A stretch of DNA of 64,000 bases from Methylobacter luteus IMV-B-3098 (GTDB lineage: Bacteria > Pseudomonadota > Gammaproteobacteria > Methylococcales > Methylomonadaceae), in assembly GCF_000427625.1 (NCBI RefSeq), contig NZ_KE386569.1, positions 745,376 through 809,375 on the forward strand. The letters are read 5' to 3'. Positions 31,232 to 41,200 of this stretch are shown one piece after another. Each line of letters begins with the position of its first letter. The first letter of the stretch is position 1. Both the position numbers and the translations under genes were made by a program. Below the pieces are notes generated by a model. The model worked only from the letters and a program-made list of their open reading frames with translations, was not told where the DNA came from and did not search any database.

Positions 31232-31978
31232 TCAATTTGATGACAAGGCAATAAAAGCTTTCACTATTTCGGCAGCGTTAGCCATGCCTTTATGCAGATG
31301 CTGCTCAATTTCCGCCATGGTAATTTCGCCTTCGGTTTTGCCGGCAGCCCAGTTGGCAACTACGGCAATCGTGGCATAGTCCATATTCAGTTCCTTAGCC
31401 AGAGCCGCCTCCGGCATGCCGGTCATGCCAACCAGGTCACAGCCGTCACGTTCCATGCGTCGGATTTCCGCGGATGTTTCCAGGCGAGGGCCTTGTTTGC
31501 AGCCATAAGTACCCAGTGGGGTGATTTTGATGTTGGCTTGGGCCGCGGCAGTGATCAAGCGGGAACGCAGCTTTTGGCTGTAAGGGTAGGTAAAGTCTAT
31601 ATGGGTCACTGCATCGTTGTCGTCTTCAAAAAAAGTATGGTTGCGTCCATAAGTGTAATCAATGATCTGATCCGGAATGGCAATGTGAGCGGGCGCCATG
31701 TCTTCGGCGATGCCCCCTACCGCGGCCACGGCAATGACTTCTTCGACGCCTAGCTCTTTAAGTCCCCAGATATTGGCCCGGTAATTGATTTTGTGGGGCG
31801 GTATGCTATGCGGATTGCCGTGTCTGGCCAGGAAAACCACTTCAGTATGGTTCAATTCTCCAGTAATGTATTCAGCCGAAGGCGACCCATAAGGCGTGGT
31901 GATTTGATCCCGCTTGATGATCTTCAGGTCAGGCATTTGGGTGAGTCCTGTGCCGCCGATGATGGCCAGTTTGGTCAT
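31232..31978 (-). CDS. mtnP: S-methyl-5'-thioinosine phosphorylase / MTAP family
   Basis: The 248-residue protein belongs to the MTA phosphorylase family: GGTGLTQ at the N-terminus (phosphate loop), FLARHGNPHSIPPHKINYRAN (shown in part) near 50-70, and VGMTGMPEAALAKELNM near 185. In Pseudomonas the enzyme in the same nagZ-hpt context acts on methylthioinosine rather than methylthioadenosine, salvaging the by-product of polyamine and homoserine-lactone synthesis. The neighbourhood argues for that substrate here, but the deciding residues were not tested. It is the last gene of the operon, 18 bp after hpt. Confidence 0.85.
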   Translation of the reverse strand: MTKLAIIGGTGLTQMPDLKIIKRDQITTPYGSPSAEYITGELNHTEVVFLARHGNPHSIPPHKINYRANIWGLKELGVEEVIAVAAVGGIAEDMAPAHIAIPDQIIDYTYGRNHTFFEDDNDAVTHIDFTYPYSQKLRSRLITAAAQANIKITPLGTYGCKQGPRLETSAEIRRMERDGCDLVGMTGMPEAALAKELNMDYATIAVVANWAAGKTEGEITMAEIEQHLHKGMANAAEIVKAFIALSSN

Positions 31979-31996
31979 AATATGATTTCCTCTATT

Positions 31997-32536
31997 TTAT
32001 TCTTTGCAGGCATAAATGCCGGCTGCGTTGCGTAAGTAGCCTTTGTAGTCCATGCCGTAGCCGAACAGATAGCGGTCTTCGACTTTCAGGCCGATGAAGT
32101 CTGCCTTTACCGGCTTTTCATGATCGAGAATTTTATCGATCAGCACGGCGGTGAAGACGCTCTCCGCGCCTTGTTCCAGGCAATATTGGCAAATTGCCTG
32201 CAACGTAATGCCTTCGTCCAGAATGTCGTCGACCAGAAGGATTGTTCTGTTTCTAAGTGGCGTCCCTGGTTTAAGAATCCATTCGATGTGGCCTCCCGAT
32301 GTCTGGTTTTGATAGCGGCTGGCATTGATGGCATCAAGCGTAAGCGGTATCTGTAACCGGGTCATTAATTTACCAGCCGTAACCATGCCGCCATTCATGA
32401 CACAGAGGAACAACGGATTGCAATCGGCAAGCTCGGTGTTGATTTCTTGAGCCATTTTATCCAGGGCGGCTTCAACCTCTTGTTCGCTGTACAGTAAATC
32501 GGCGGTAGCCTGTACGTGTTTGATTTCTTCAAGCAT
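31997..32536 (-). CDS. hpt: Hypoxanthine-guanine phosphoribosyltransferase
   Basis: The 179-residue type I phosphoribosyltransferase has the PRPP-binding motif TILLVDDILDEGITL near residues 98-112 and the early CVMNGGMVTAG loop. It returns hypoxanthine or guanine to the nucleotide pool. It would use the hypoxanthine released by the downstream phosphorylase, so the two genes form a salvage pair. Its first 8 bp overlap the end of nagZ. Confidence 0.88.
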   Translation of the reverse strand: MLEEIKHVQATADLLYSEQEVEAALDKMAQEINTELADCNPLFLCVMNGGMVTAGKLMTRLQIPLTLDAINASRYQNQTSGGHIEWILKPGTPLRNRTILLVDDILDEGITLQAICQYCLEQGAESVFTAVLIDKILDHEKPVKADFIGLKVEDRYLFGYGMDYKGYLRNAAGIYACKE

Positions 32537-33545
32537 GATTATAAGTTTGATTGATTTGAGCTGAAATTTTTTGCCATTTTTCGCAGTTCATTAACTGCTC
32601 GCGGTTCATTTGCGGTTTGCCGCGCATACTGTCGAGACGTTGTTCCCTGAGCGGATCCTGGGTGATGGGCAGCGAATCCAGTACCTGTTCCGCGGCACGC
32701 GGATTATTGCAGACCAGTATCATATCGCAGCCGGCTTGCTGTGCCAGCCTTGCGCGTTCGGGGAAATCGCCGACCGATGCGGCGCCCTCCATACTGAGGT
32801 CGTCACTGAAAACCGTACCGTTAAAGTTTAATTCCTTACGCAGAATTTGTTGTATCCAGAATGGCGAAAAGCCTGCTGGATTGGCGTCAATGTTCGGGTA
32901 GAGCACATGAGCGGGCATAATGCCTTCCAGTCCTTCAGCAATGAGTTGTTTAAACGGCAGCAGGTCTTTATTCCTGATACTGTCCAGGTCCCTTTCATCT
33001 ACGGGCAGCGTAAGATGGGAATCCAGCGCAACGGCGCCGTGGCCCGGAAAGTGTTTACCCGTAGCGGCCATGCCGGCGGCATGCATGCCTTTTCTAAAGG
33101 CGCTTGACAGGCGGGTCGTCAGCTCATGATCTGTTGAAAATGAACGATTGCCGATAATCTCACTGATGCCGCAATCGATATCCAGCACTGGCGCGAAGCT
33201 GAAATCGACACCGACAGCCAACAGTTCAGAGGCCATGAGCCAGCCTGCGGGTTCCGCCAGTTCAGGGGCTTGCGCATAACAGGACGCCGGCGGCAGGCGG
33301 GTAAAGCCGTTTTGAAAACGCTGCACTCTTCCGCCTTCCTGATCAACGGCAATCAATAGATCGCCTTGACGCGCAGCACGAATATTCGCGATTAGCTCAG
33401 TTACTTGCTCCGGGCTTTCATAGTTGCGGGAAAAAAGGATAACTGCCCCGGTATTGGGATGGTTGATTATTTCTTTTTCATGCGGCGCCAGGGTTAAACC
33501 TTCAACATCCAACATGATCGGGCCGATAGTGTAATTACGTGTCAT
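32529..33545 (-). CDS. nagZ: Beta-N-acetylhexosaminidase NagZ
   Basis: NagZ removes GlcNAc from anhydro-muropeptides during cell-wall recycling in the cytoplasm. The 338-residue GH3 protein has AVDQEGGRVQRF near residue 63, KHFPGHG near 163 with the catalytic His-Asp loop DSHLTLP, and the nucleophile Asp in VFSDDLSMEGA near 245. It is the first gene of the nagZ-hpt-mtnP operon. Confidence 0.93.
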   Translation of the reverse strand: MTRNYTIGPIMLDVEGLTLAPHEKEIINHPNTGAVILFSRNYESPEQVTELIANIRAARQGDLLIAVDQEGGRVQRFQNGFTRLPPASCYAQAPELAEPAGWLMASELLAVGVDFSFAPVLDIDCGISEIIGNRSFSTDHELTTRLSSAFRKGMHAAGMAATGKHFPGHGAVALDSHLTLPVDERDLDSIRNKDLLPFKQLIAEGLEGIMPAHVLYPNIDANPAGFSPFWIQQILRKELNFNGTVFSDDLSMEGAASVGDFPERARLAQQAGCDMILVCNNPRAAEQVLDSLPITQDPLREQRLDSMRGKPQMNREQLMNCEKWQKISAQINQTYNHA

Positions 33546-33991
33546 TGCCAGTTATTATTTTGAAAAGGCCTGTTCAGGTCTGCTATTTTGAGTTACACGG
33601 AGTTAATTGTGTCACTGTTTGTATTGTTATTGGGCTTTTTACTCATTCCGGCCTATACAGTTGCTGGAGATGAACAAAAATAGGGCTAATTATAAAGTAT
33701 CTGGAGATGAATCCGAAGTTTGCTGAAAATCTGGCCGAACCAGGTGAAAAATTTTGATCAATGTTCAATTAATGTTCGAGAGTAAAAAACGATTGCAAAC
33801 ATAAAAAAGCATCTACCGGCATTAAGATGGCGCGAACTTATTAGGCTTTCCAGCGGCCGGCCATCTGATACGTTGCAAACCACCGAGGGCGAGAAGAATT
33901 GCGGCAGGAAAGCATTGCCGCGATTGCAAGACTCTGGGAAAGCACGAAAGTAGTAAAAGTTTTGAGATTGTGTTTTTTACCGAGTTCTTGG
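33546..33991. other. 446-bp gap between nagZ and the HIT gene, with a possible micro-ORF
   Basis: The gap must hold the nagZ promoter and the 3' end of the HIT gene. On the plus strand GTG 33609 to TAG 33683 encodes a 24-residue peptide that looks like a signal peptide (SLFVLLLGFLLIPAYTVAG), with GGAG 7 bp upstream. It stops just after the expected cleavage site, so it may be the stump of a lost exported protein or chance. A small hairpin GCGGCA / TGCCGC lies near 33902-33922. Nothing else is recognised. Confidence 0.3.
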
Positions 33992-34408
33992 TTAATTCAG
34001 ACGATTTCCTAAACGGTCTTTAATAAGCGTGAGGTTTTCCGCAATTTGCTGTGGTGTGTAGGGTATTGCATCAAATTTTCCCCAGACCGGCGCCGGCCAG
34101 GCTTTATCTGTCTGGTAACGGACGATATGATGAATATGCAGTTGCGGCACCATATTGCCGATCGAGGCGATATTCATCTTGTCGGCTTTATAAAGCGTGG
34201 CCAGGTTTTCCGCCAGATAGCTGGATTCTTCCAGCAGCAGTTCCCGCTCCGGTTTTGTCAGCTGATAAATCTCACGCAGCCCCGCTTTTTCGGGCACCAG
34301 GATAAACCAGGGGTACTGGCTGTCGTTCATCATCAGCAATTGGCATAACTCAAACCGGCCGACTTCGATGCAGTCTTGCCGGAGGCGGGGGTGTAATTGA
34401 AATGTCAT
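33992..34408 (-). CDS. HIT-domain protein with altered histidine triad
   Basis: This protein of about 138 residues starts MTFQLHPRLRQDC, the usual start of a proteobacterial HIT subgroup; a longer frame to 34513 would add 35 residues overlapping the divergent gene. The triad region reads PQLHIHHIVRY, followed by WPAPVWG. In canonical HIT proteins the motif is HxHxH; here the third position is Ile and an extra His sits one place earlier, as in relatives I recall from Pseudomonas. A nucleotide hydrolase or transferase role is likely but the reaction is not defined. Confidence 0.75.
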   Translation of the reverse strand: MTFQLHPRLRQDCIEVGRFELCQLLMMNDSQYPWFILVPEKAGLREIYQLTKPERELLLEESSYLAENLATLYKADKMNIASIGNMVPQLHIHHIVRYQTDKAWPAPVWGKFDAIPYTPQQIAENLTLIKDRLGNRLN

Positions 34409-34496
34409 GGTTTTTGGATGGCGATGCTTGAATTGATCGGAAAAATAGGTGTAATTTACTACTAATACAAATATAACAATAGTAAAAGGTAGTTTC

Positions 34497-35543
34497 ATGT
34501 CCGCGCAAACCATTTCAATTCAAGACTTGCCCCATGAGAATAAACTGGCTGTCTCATTCCGCTTGCTGCTGGGATTGTATGCCATCATTCCCGCTTGTTT
34601 ATTACTGCAGCTATTTGATGTAGGGTTGTTGCAGGGTTTTCTACAGCGCCATTTACCGAGTAGTCCTCACCATTTCATAGTGTTCCAAGTTGTTTTCGGC
34701 ACGCCTCACATTGTTGCCAGCGCCATTGTCATGGCCAGCAATGTGGAATATCTGAAGTTTTATAAACTGAAAATCATTTTAATGACTGTCGCCATAGCGG
34801 CTTTTTTCGGCATAGGCAGTTTGTTTATTCCCTATCTGGTATTTTACGTGCTTGTCGCGTGCTGGACGGTATACCATGTGCTTAAACAGCAGCATGGCGT
34901 GGCCCGGGGAATCTGTCACCTGCCGGCATGGGCATTCTATCTGTTATTGTGGTTGAGCGTGGCGGCCGGCATCGTTGTTTATATCGGCATCTTTCTAAAA
35001 AACACCCTGGATGCGCAACAGACCGAATGGCTCAAGCATGCGGCCGCCGGTTTGTGTATCGGTCTGGCCTTGAGTACGGTTTTGTGCCAGCGCTATGTCA
35101 CCACGTCATTTGGAAAGTTGTTTCTATGGGCTAATACCCTGCTGGTGCTGAGCAGTTTTTATCTTTACATTCAGCAGTATTATTTTCTGGCCATTCTGGT
35201 GCCGAGGCTGGTCCATGATGCGACGGCTTATGTATTCTACGTGACGCACGATTACAACAAGCATTACCAGCATCCACAAAATTTTATCTATCGCTATGCC
35301 GCACGCTGTAACGTGCATGTTTTTGTTGTGTTGCCTGCGATTTCCTTTGTGCTGGCGTTTGCTTTGCAGAACTATGGAGATGCCGCGGTTAATTTGATTA
35401 CCAATTCTATTTTTGGCATAGAGTCCCGTAAGGTTATTACCGTCGGATTGTTGGGCTATCTGGCTTTAATGCATTATTACACGGAAGCTTTCACCTGGAA
35501 GCAGGGCTCGCCATATCGTCGCTTTATCGCTTTTACAAAATGA
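34497..35543 (+). CDS. Histidine-rich multi-pass membrane protein of unknown function
   Basis: I do not recognise the family with confidence. The 348 residues form about 8-9 hydrophobic segments. Conserved-looking His clusters lie at or near membrane ends: FGTPHIVAS near 72, VYHVLKQQHG near 128, VHDATAYVFYVTHDYNKHY near 240 and LMHYYTEAFTWKQGSPYR near 325. This spacing resembles membrane proteins that bind one or two metals or haem through His, such as membrane di-iron oxygenases, but the exact box pattern of a known family is not seen. It is divergent from the HIT gene and followed by 850 bp without a gene. Confidence 0.65.
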   Translation: MSAQTISIQDLPHENKLAVSFRLLLGLYAIIPACLLLQLFDVGLLQGFLQRHLPSSPHHFIVFQVVFGTPHIVASAIVMASNVEYLKFYKLKIILMTVAIAAFFGIGSLFIPYLVFYVLVACWTVYHVLKQQHGVARGICHLPAWAFYLLLWLSVAAGIVVYIGIFLKNTLDAQQTEWLKHAAAGLCIGLALSTVLCQRYVTTSFGKLFLWANTLLVLSSFYLYIQQYYFLAILVPRLVHDATAYVFYVTHDYNKHYQHPQNFIYRYAARCNVHVFVVLPAISFVLAFALQNYGDAAVNLITNSIFGIESRKVITVGLLGYLALMHYYTEAFTWKQGSPYRRFIAFTK

Positions 35544-36395
35544 ATTAGGGCCGATAAAAGCTCGTTTTGATGCCGAACGGTTGAGAAGCTTTCGGCATAA
35601 ATATGGCTGGTTAGGGCAAGGAAGTGCCAGCCTGTATCGAGATGGATCAGATCTGTTTCGGACGCAATAAATTACCTGTAGCTTGATCTAATGTATGGCC
35701 GCTATGTTTGCCTGTTTGACTGGGCAACGGATAGCGGAGATCAGCAACCTGAGAAAAATATTTAAATCAGGGTATTCAGCGGAAGATGGATTTGGCGGAG
35801 GTTCAGAAGAAGTGAAGATGTTTGTTACAAGCTGTTCTTAACAATCTTAACAAGGCACGGGATCTATTTATTATTTATAGATAAATAAAAAGAAGCATTT
35901 AAAATTGAGTCGCCCTTGGACCTTAAATACCTATTATATCATCAGTAGATATACTGATTGACCTTAATTTAAAAGGATGAATAATTGTTACCAAGTAACA
36001 ATTATTCAACTTAGCGCAATATAAATAACAATCACATCAACTCGAATGTGTTCGTTATGCCACGTTGTAGAAACGTAGACCAGCGTTCAATATTTTTCAC
36101 TTTCTGTTGCCGATTTTTGCCAAGCTTAAAACAAATTCTGATTAAGAACAATGTTTTAGGAGTTGTTGTTGGTCAGTCTTGAAGCTGCTTATTGGATAGC
36201 AGGAAGCTGAGCGTTGACTAAAAAGAGCATATTTTTTACTGGAATGTAAGAATAATTATTCCTTTATGTCGGCTCTTATCATTGGTTTAGCTTGGGCTGA
36301 TTTATTCAACAATGCCATTCTGAATCACAGTGCCAAAATTGAGATACTTTAGACTATTTAAATTTACCATTAAATTATAGATCACGGAGTAGCAC
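35544..36395. other. 852-bp AT-rich non-coding region
   Basis: No gene is recognisable. The stretch is AT-rich, with many stop codons in all frames. It holds a perfect 14-bp inverted repeat at 35978-36008 and a 12-bp palindrome GAATAATTATTC at 36250-36261 that shares its GAATAATT core. The right end must contain the promoter of the MBL-Rieske gene; no clear hexamers were found. Confidence 0.6.
35978..36008. repeat. Perfect inverted repeat, 14-bp arms
   Basis: The arm TGAATAATTGTTAC and its exact complement are separated by 3 bp. With an AT-rich stem and no T-run after it, it fits an operator or a cruciform better than a terminator. Confidence 0.8.
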
Positions 36396-37952
36396 ATGCT
36401 GACAATTGATTTCTTTGGCCAAGCCTGTACAGCACTGCGATGCCATAAAACAGGCATTGAGATCGTGTCTGATCCATGGTTTTCAGGACCTGCGCACTTG
36501 AATTCGTGGCACGCCTTTCCGGAATGGACGGCTGAAGAGGTGGAACGGATCAGAAAGCGAATCGATAGCGCTACCCATATCTACTTGTCCCATGACCATG
36601 CGGATCACTTCGACCCGCAATTTCTGCGAACCTTAAGCCACAAGACAATTCTGGTGGGAGACTTTCAAAATGAGCGGTTTCGGAAAGAGTTGCGGAATCT
36701 TTCTCAAATCCATGAGGTTAAGTACTTACGCCATGGGGAAATCATCCAACTGGGCGATTCTGTGTCGGCCCAGCTTTTTATGCAACAACCGGCGTTCCAC
36801 ACAGATTCGATCCTGCTCGTTCATACAGAGGACGGCTGCGTTCTGAACGCCAACGACTGCGGTCTGAATACCGCCACGCTCCGGCGCATTGCACGAAAGC
36901 ATCAAGTAACCGTCTTTCTCTTTACTCTCAATTACATGGCCAACGGCTACCCCATCTCTTACCTATTCAGTGGAGATCCCAATTTCGGTTCGAAAATGCA
37001 GGCCGTGCGTGATCAAACGTTAGACATATTCCGGCTTGCGATGCAGAACCTGAATCCAGCGCTTTCTGTAGCGTTTGCCGGTCCTGTAACCTACGGTGAC
37101 TCGATCAACAATCACCTGAATCAGCACCCTGAGGCCTGCAACTGGTCGGCGATGGTTGACGAACTGCAAAGTGAAGGTCCAGTGATTTGGCCAGCACCAT
37201 TCTCTTCAATCGAATGTAATAATGGCGCGTTGACCCGGTCGATGATCCTTGATTGGGAGCAGTTTCGTGCCCGGCCTCATATCTATAGCAAGCCATTAGC
37301 TGGGGTGAATCCATCCCGGGAACAAATCCTTCAGGCAGCGGAACGCTTTGTGAACAGGCTTTCCGGGGTATTGCACAAGACTGGCCAGCGAGTAGATATT
37401 CCATTGGTTTTGTCTGGAGTGGCTGCATTGGACCAGATCGAGTCAAATTCACCGGACTGGTCTCTTGAAATCGATTTCGATCGCCGCCGCGTCTGCTTTA
37501 CGGACAAGCATCCTCTGTCGCCGCCTTATCTGCAAATTTTGGCGCCGACACAAATTCTGTACGGATTCCTGACCCTGCAGTCGAATGTTGATGACATCCT
37601 TTTATCCGCACGAGCACGCTTCAGAAGAGATCCGGACACGTTCAATCCAGTGCTGCATGACCTCTTGCGCTATGGAGGTGATGAGTTGTCAGCGCAGGCA
37701 TTGATCAACTGGTCGATGCGTCTGCCGAAATGTGGCGAGTCAATTATCGTCGATGTAGACGGTGAGCCACGCCGCATCCCTAAGTTCTGTCCGCACGAGG
37801 GCGAAAGCCTGGAATCGGCGCAGGTCACGAACAGCCATCTCGTGTGCCCCAGGCATCGCTGGAAATTTGATCTTAATACGGGGCAGTGTGTGGTCGGTGA
37901 TAATACAGTAAATCTTTATACCCTGGTGGAAGGGAAGGCATTGACTGAATAA
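36396..37952 (+). CDS. Metallo-beta-lactamase fold protein with C-terminal Rieske 2Fe-2S domain
   Basis: In this 518-residue protein an MBL-fold domain (about 1-250) carries YLSHDHADHFD at residues 64-73 and later acidic and His positions (LNANDCGLN near 152). A middle region of about 200 residues follows, then a Rieske domain with Cys465-x-His467 (FCPHEG) and Cys484-x-x-His487 (CPRHRW). MBL plus Rieske is also found, in reverse order, in CMP-N-acetylneuraminate hydroxylase, so an oxygenase acting on a sugar-like or lipid substrate is possible. No signal peptide is seen. It converges on the WD40-dimethylformamidase-like gene. Confidence 0.78.
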   Translation: MLTIDFFGQACTALRCHKTGIEIVSDPWFSGPAHLNSWHAFPEWTAEEVERIRKRIDSATHIYLSHDHADHFDPQFLRTLSHKTILVGDFQNERFRKELRNLSQIHEVKYLRHGEIIQLGDSVSAQLFMQQPAFHTDSILLVHTEDGCVLNANDCGLNTATLRRIARKHQVTVFLFTLNYMANGYPISYLFSGDPNFGSKMQAVRDQTLDIFRLAMQNLNPALSVAFAGPVTYGDSINNHLNQHPEACNWSAMVDELQSEGPVIWPAPFSSIECNNGALTRSMILDWEQFRARPHIYSKPLAGVNPSREQILQAAERFVNRLSGVLHKTGQRVDIPLVLSGVAALDQIESNSPDWSLEIDFDRRRVCFTDKHPLSPPYLQILAPTQILYGFLTLQSNVDDILLSARARFRRDPDTFNPVLHDLLRYGGDELSAQALINWSMRLPKCGESIIVDVDGEPRRIPKFCPHEGESLESAQVTNSHLVCPRHRWKFDLNTGQCVVGDNTVNLYTLVEGKALTE

Positions 37953-38247
37953 GTCAGTTTCATAGCTGGAACTGTGGAATGATTTGATCGAATGCGTTGG
38001 TTCCGCTGCGTTAATTTTCGACAGGCGCGAGACGGGCTATCAGCAGGCGGAATCAGGCTGCCAAGGAATAGAACCTGCCCGTCGATCGCGATTACCCGTC
38101 TTTTCTGCATGAGTTCGATATCCCGCAGGGTATTTTGAGCTAAACGAAAAGGTTTGAACCCCATCATTAGTTGAACCATCCGTTTGATCGATCACCCGCA
38201 CGGCATAGGACTCACCCGGATGCCCGATCACAGATGCCCGCACATGT
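37953..38247. other. 295-bp gap between two convergent genes
   Basis: No terminator hairpin was recognised. On the minus strand an open frame continues past the stop of the WD40 gene in another frame. This might be a frameshifted tail, but the translation resembles nothing I know. Confidence 0.4.
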
Positions 38248-41200
38248 TTAGTTTGGTAATACCTGGTCAGATACTGCAATTGCGTTGCCAGTAGTACGAG
38301 GTGAACCATTCACAGTCACATTAATACCGGCTCCAGGGCTTTCAAGATTGCCGCTGTCGTCCACAGAACGGCTCTTGAGCTTCACTAGGCCAGATGAACT
38401 GGGCTTCCAGGTATAGCTCCAGTTCTCACGACCAGTGGCCGGATGCCAGGTGATTCCATCATCGACGGATATCTCGACACACCCAACCACTCCGCCACCA
38501 GCATCAGCCGCTGTGCCGGTAATCGTGACAGAGCTCCCGGATTGCACAGTCGAACCGGCTGCCGGTGAGGTGACCGTCGAAACAGGATGGATAGTATCGG
38601 TCGACTGGCTCGCTGCTACTAATCCAGGTTGCAGACTTTGTGGCTGTATACCCATATCGGCCAACAGGTTTACTGTGGCCTGTTGCATTCGCAAATCAGG
38701 TGTTGTGTTTGCGCTTGGTGTGGCAGAGTCAAAATCGTGGTGCCCATCCAGCCCCCATGACCATCGGTTGGTTCCGGAGCTAAACACCAATGCACCGCTG
38801 CTGTGACGATAAAGTGTCAAACTATGAGTAGCTGTGCCTGAACCATAAATTAAACCATAATCGAGAAGATACCACTCTTTTCCCAGACTGACGGTAGTAG
38901 ATGACATTCTGGTCAGGCCGGCAGGCGCGAAACCGTTATCAAGGGCCTCATCCCACTCATAGCCCAACACCCCGCGCGGAAGGGCAGCAACCTGACCCGG
39001 AGTCAATGTCTCAATGCTCGTGTTGCGCCAGAAGCGTAACTTGCTGTACGCCTCGGGTACGGTAATGCTAAGCGCATCTTGACAGCAATTGACAGTAAAA
39101 ATTGTGCCTGTGAGTTGATTCTCGGGCCTGCCGCCATCCGCTGGAGGACTGAAACGGGGATCGCGCCAAGTGCCGGTCCAGATGTTCGGCAGTGGGTCAA
39201 TCTTGGCGTTGGCCTCGGTCTCCTTGTATGTGACAAGCGTGCGATTCTGCGTGTTGGAGCCATCGATGCTTGGCTCCCAGCGAGTCTTCCAGTACATCTC
39301 GTTGCCAGTAAAGAAGGCTAGATGAACACCAGCATTCCGTGCAGCTTCGACATTGGCGCGCTGTCCAGCAGACCAGTACTCGTCATGACCAACGGAGAGG
39401 AACACCTTGTGTTCAAGGATCTCCGCCCCCCTGCGTTCGGCATCTACACCTGTGAAGTAGCTCATATCATACCCGTTGGCTTCCAGCCATCGCACCATGG
39501 GATACTCATCGCCAAAGAGCCAGGCTCTTTTGAATTCATTGCCGCGAGTACTAAATGGACGGTTATAGCTGACTTTATAAGCACGGCCGGCCGGGGACCC
39601 GACATAGAGACTGTTGCCTCCGTAGTCATTATAGGCCTGCCACGTCGTATCGGAAGTTTGGTAGAGCAGATCCGAGCCGCCGTCATCGTCTCGGACAATG
39701 AAGACAATATGGCTGGCTCCTCCCGTATCCGTACGAATGGTTCTCGCAAAATAAATTCCCGAAGTAGCATCGACCGGAATGGTCCAGGAAGCCGAGATCT
39801 TCCAATTGCCGCAATCGACGAGTCCCGTCGTCGGCTCATTAAGGCAGACAGGTTGAATTTGGGGCAAGACCACCGAGGGTTGTACCGTAGTAATCTTGCG
39901 AGCACCGTCACCGCCGTAGTAACCCATACGATAAATGTCGAGACGATAATTCGTGGCATCAGTATCGATTTTAAAGAAGACTGTCTGTCCTCGATTAACA
40001 CTGATATCCGTTGCAAAGCCTTGGATGCTCGGATCACCGGCACCGGTTACATCCCACTCAGTTGATGGATTACCTGGCTTGCAATTCTCGGCTACGATGG
40101 GGTTGGACGGCGTCATGCAGGGATCGCTTGCCTCAGCGGCGGATGTCTGCTTGGTATCGAACTCTGGCGCAGCAGTCGCAGGAGTAGGGGAGCTCGTAGT
40201 TGCCGATACTAGCTTCAGAGCTGATGTTGTAGGCGAAGCTGGCGCAGGACGATTTGTTTGAGTTAGGGATTCGGGAATGGTCACGGATATATCGAAAGAC
40301 AACCGTTCTAGTTCTGTCATCAGGTCCCACACGATGACTTTCCCCGTTGCACCCACGCTGGCTAGGGCCTTCTGATTAGAACTAAAAGCAACCTTGATTA
40401 CAGAATCCTTATGTCCCGTCAGAAGCTGGGGTAGCTTACCGGACACGTCCCACAAAGAAACTAGCCCGCTCTCGCTTAGGCTAGCCAAAGTCTTACCGTC
40501 CGGACTGAACACCAGATCAGTGACATTACTCTTGCTTGGCAGGCCCGCCTGTTCCAGACCTGTGGCTATATCCCACAGCTTAATCTGAGCGTCCTGGCCG
40601 CACGTGGCCAGGGTCTTGCCGTCCGGACTGAACGCGAGTGCATCAATGTTATTTTGATGGCCGGTTAGGACCGGAATTAACGCAAGTGCGTTAACGCTGC
40701 CTTGATGACCGGTTAGAACCTGAATTGTAGAACCGGACTGCGAATCCCAGAGCGTGATGCGGGCATCCTGGCCCACGGCCGCCAAAGTCTTACCGTCCGG
40801 GCTGAATACCAGATCAGTGACATGACTCTTGCTTGGCAGGCTCGCCTGTTCCAGACCTGTGGCTATATCCCACAGCTTAATCTGAGCGTCCTGGCCGCCC
40901 GTAGCCAGGGTCTTGCCGTCCGGACTGAACGCGAGTGCATCAATGTTATTTTGATGGCCGGTTAGGACCTTCTGAATTAATGCGAGTGCGTTAACGCTAC
41001 CTTGATGACCGGTTAGAACCTGAATTGTAGAACCGGATTGCGAATCCCAGAGCGTGATACGGGCATCCTGGCCCACGGCCGCCAAAATCTTACCGTCCGG
41101 GCTGAACGCCTGGTCGATGATAACGGCGCTCTCCGGAAGGAATAAGTGGATATTACCGGATACGAAATTCCATAGTCGGATTGAACTCTCACTTATGATA

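Noticed and set aside
39322-40065. A 247-codon plus-strand frame opposite the WD40-dimethylformamidase gene
   Set aside because: The minus frame shows clear domain motifs; the plus frame does not.
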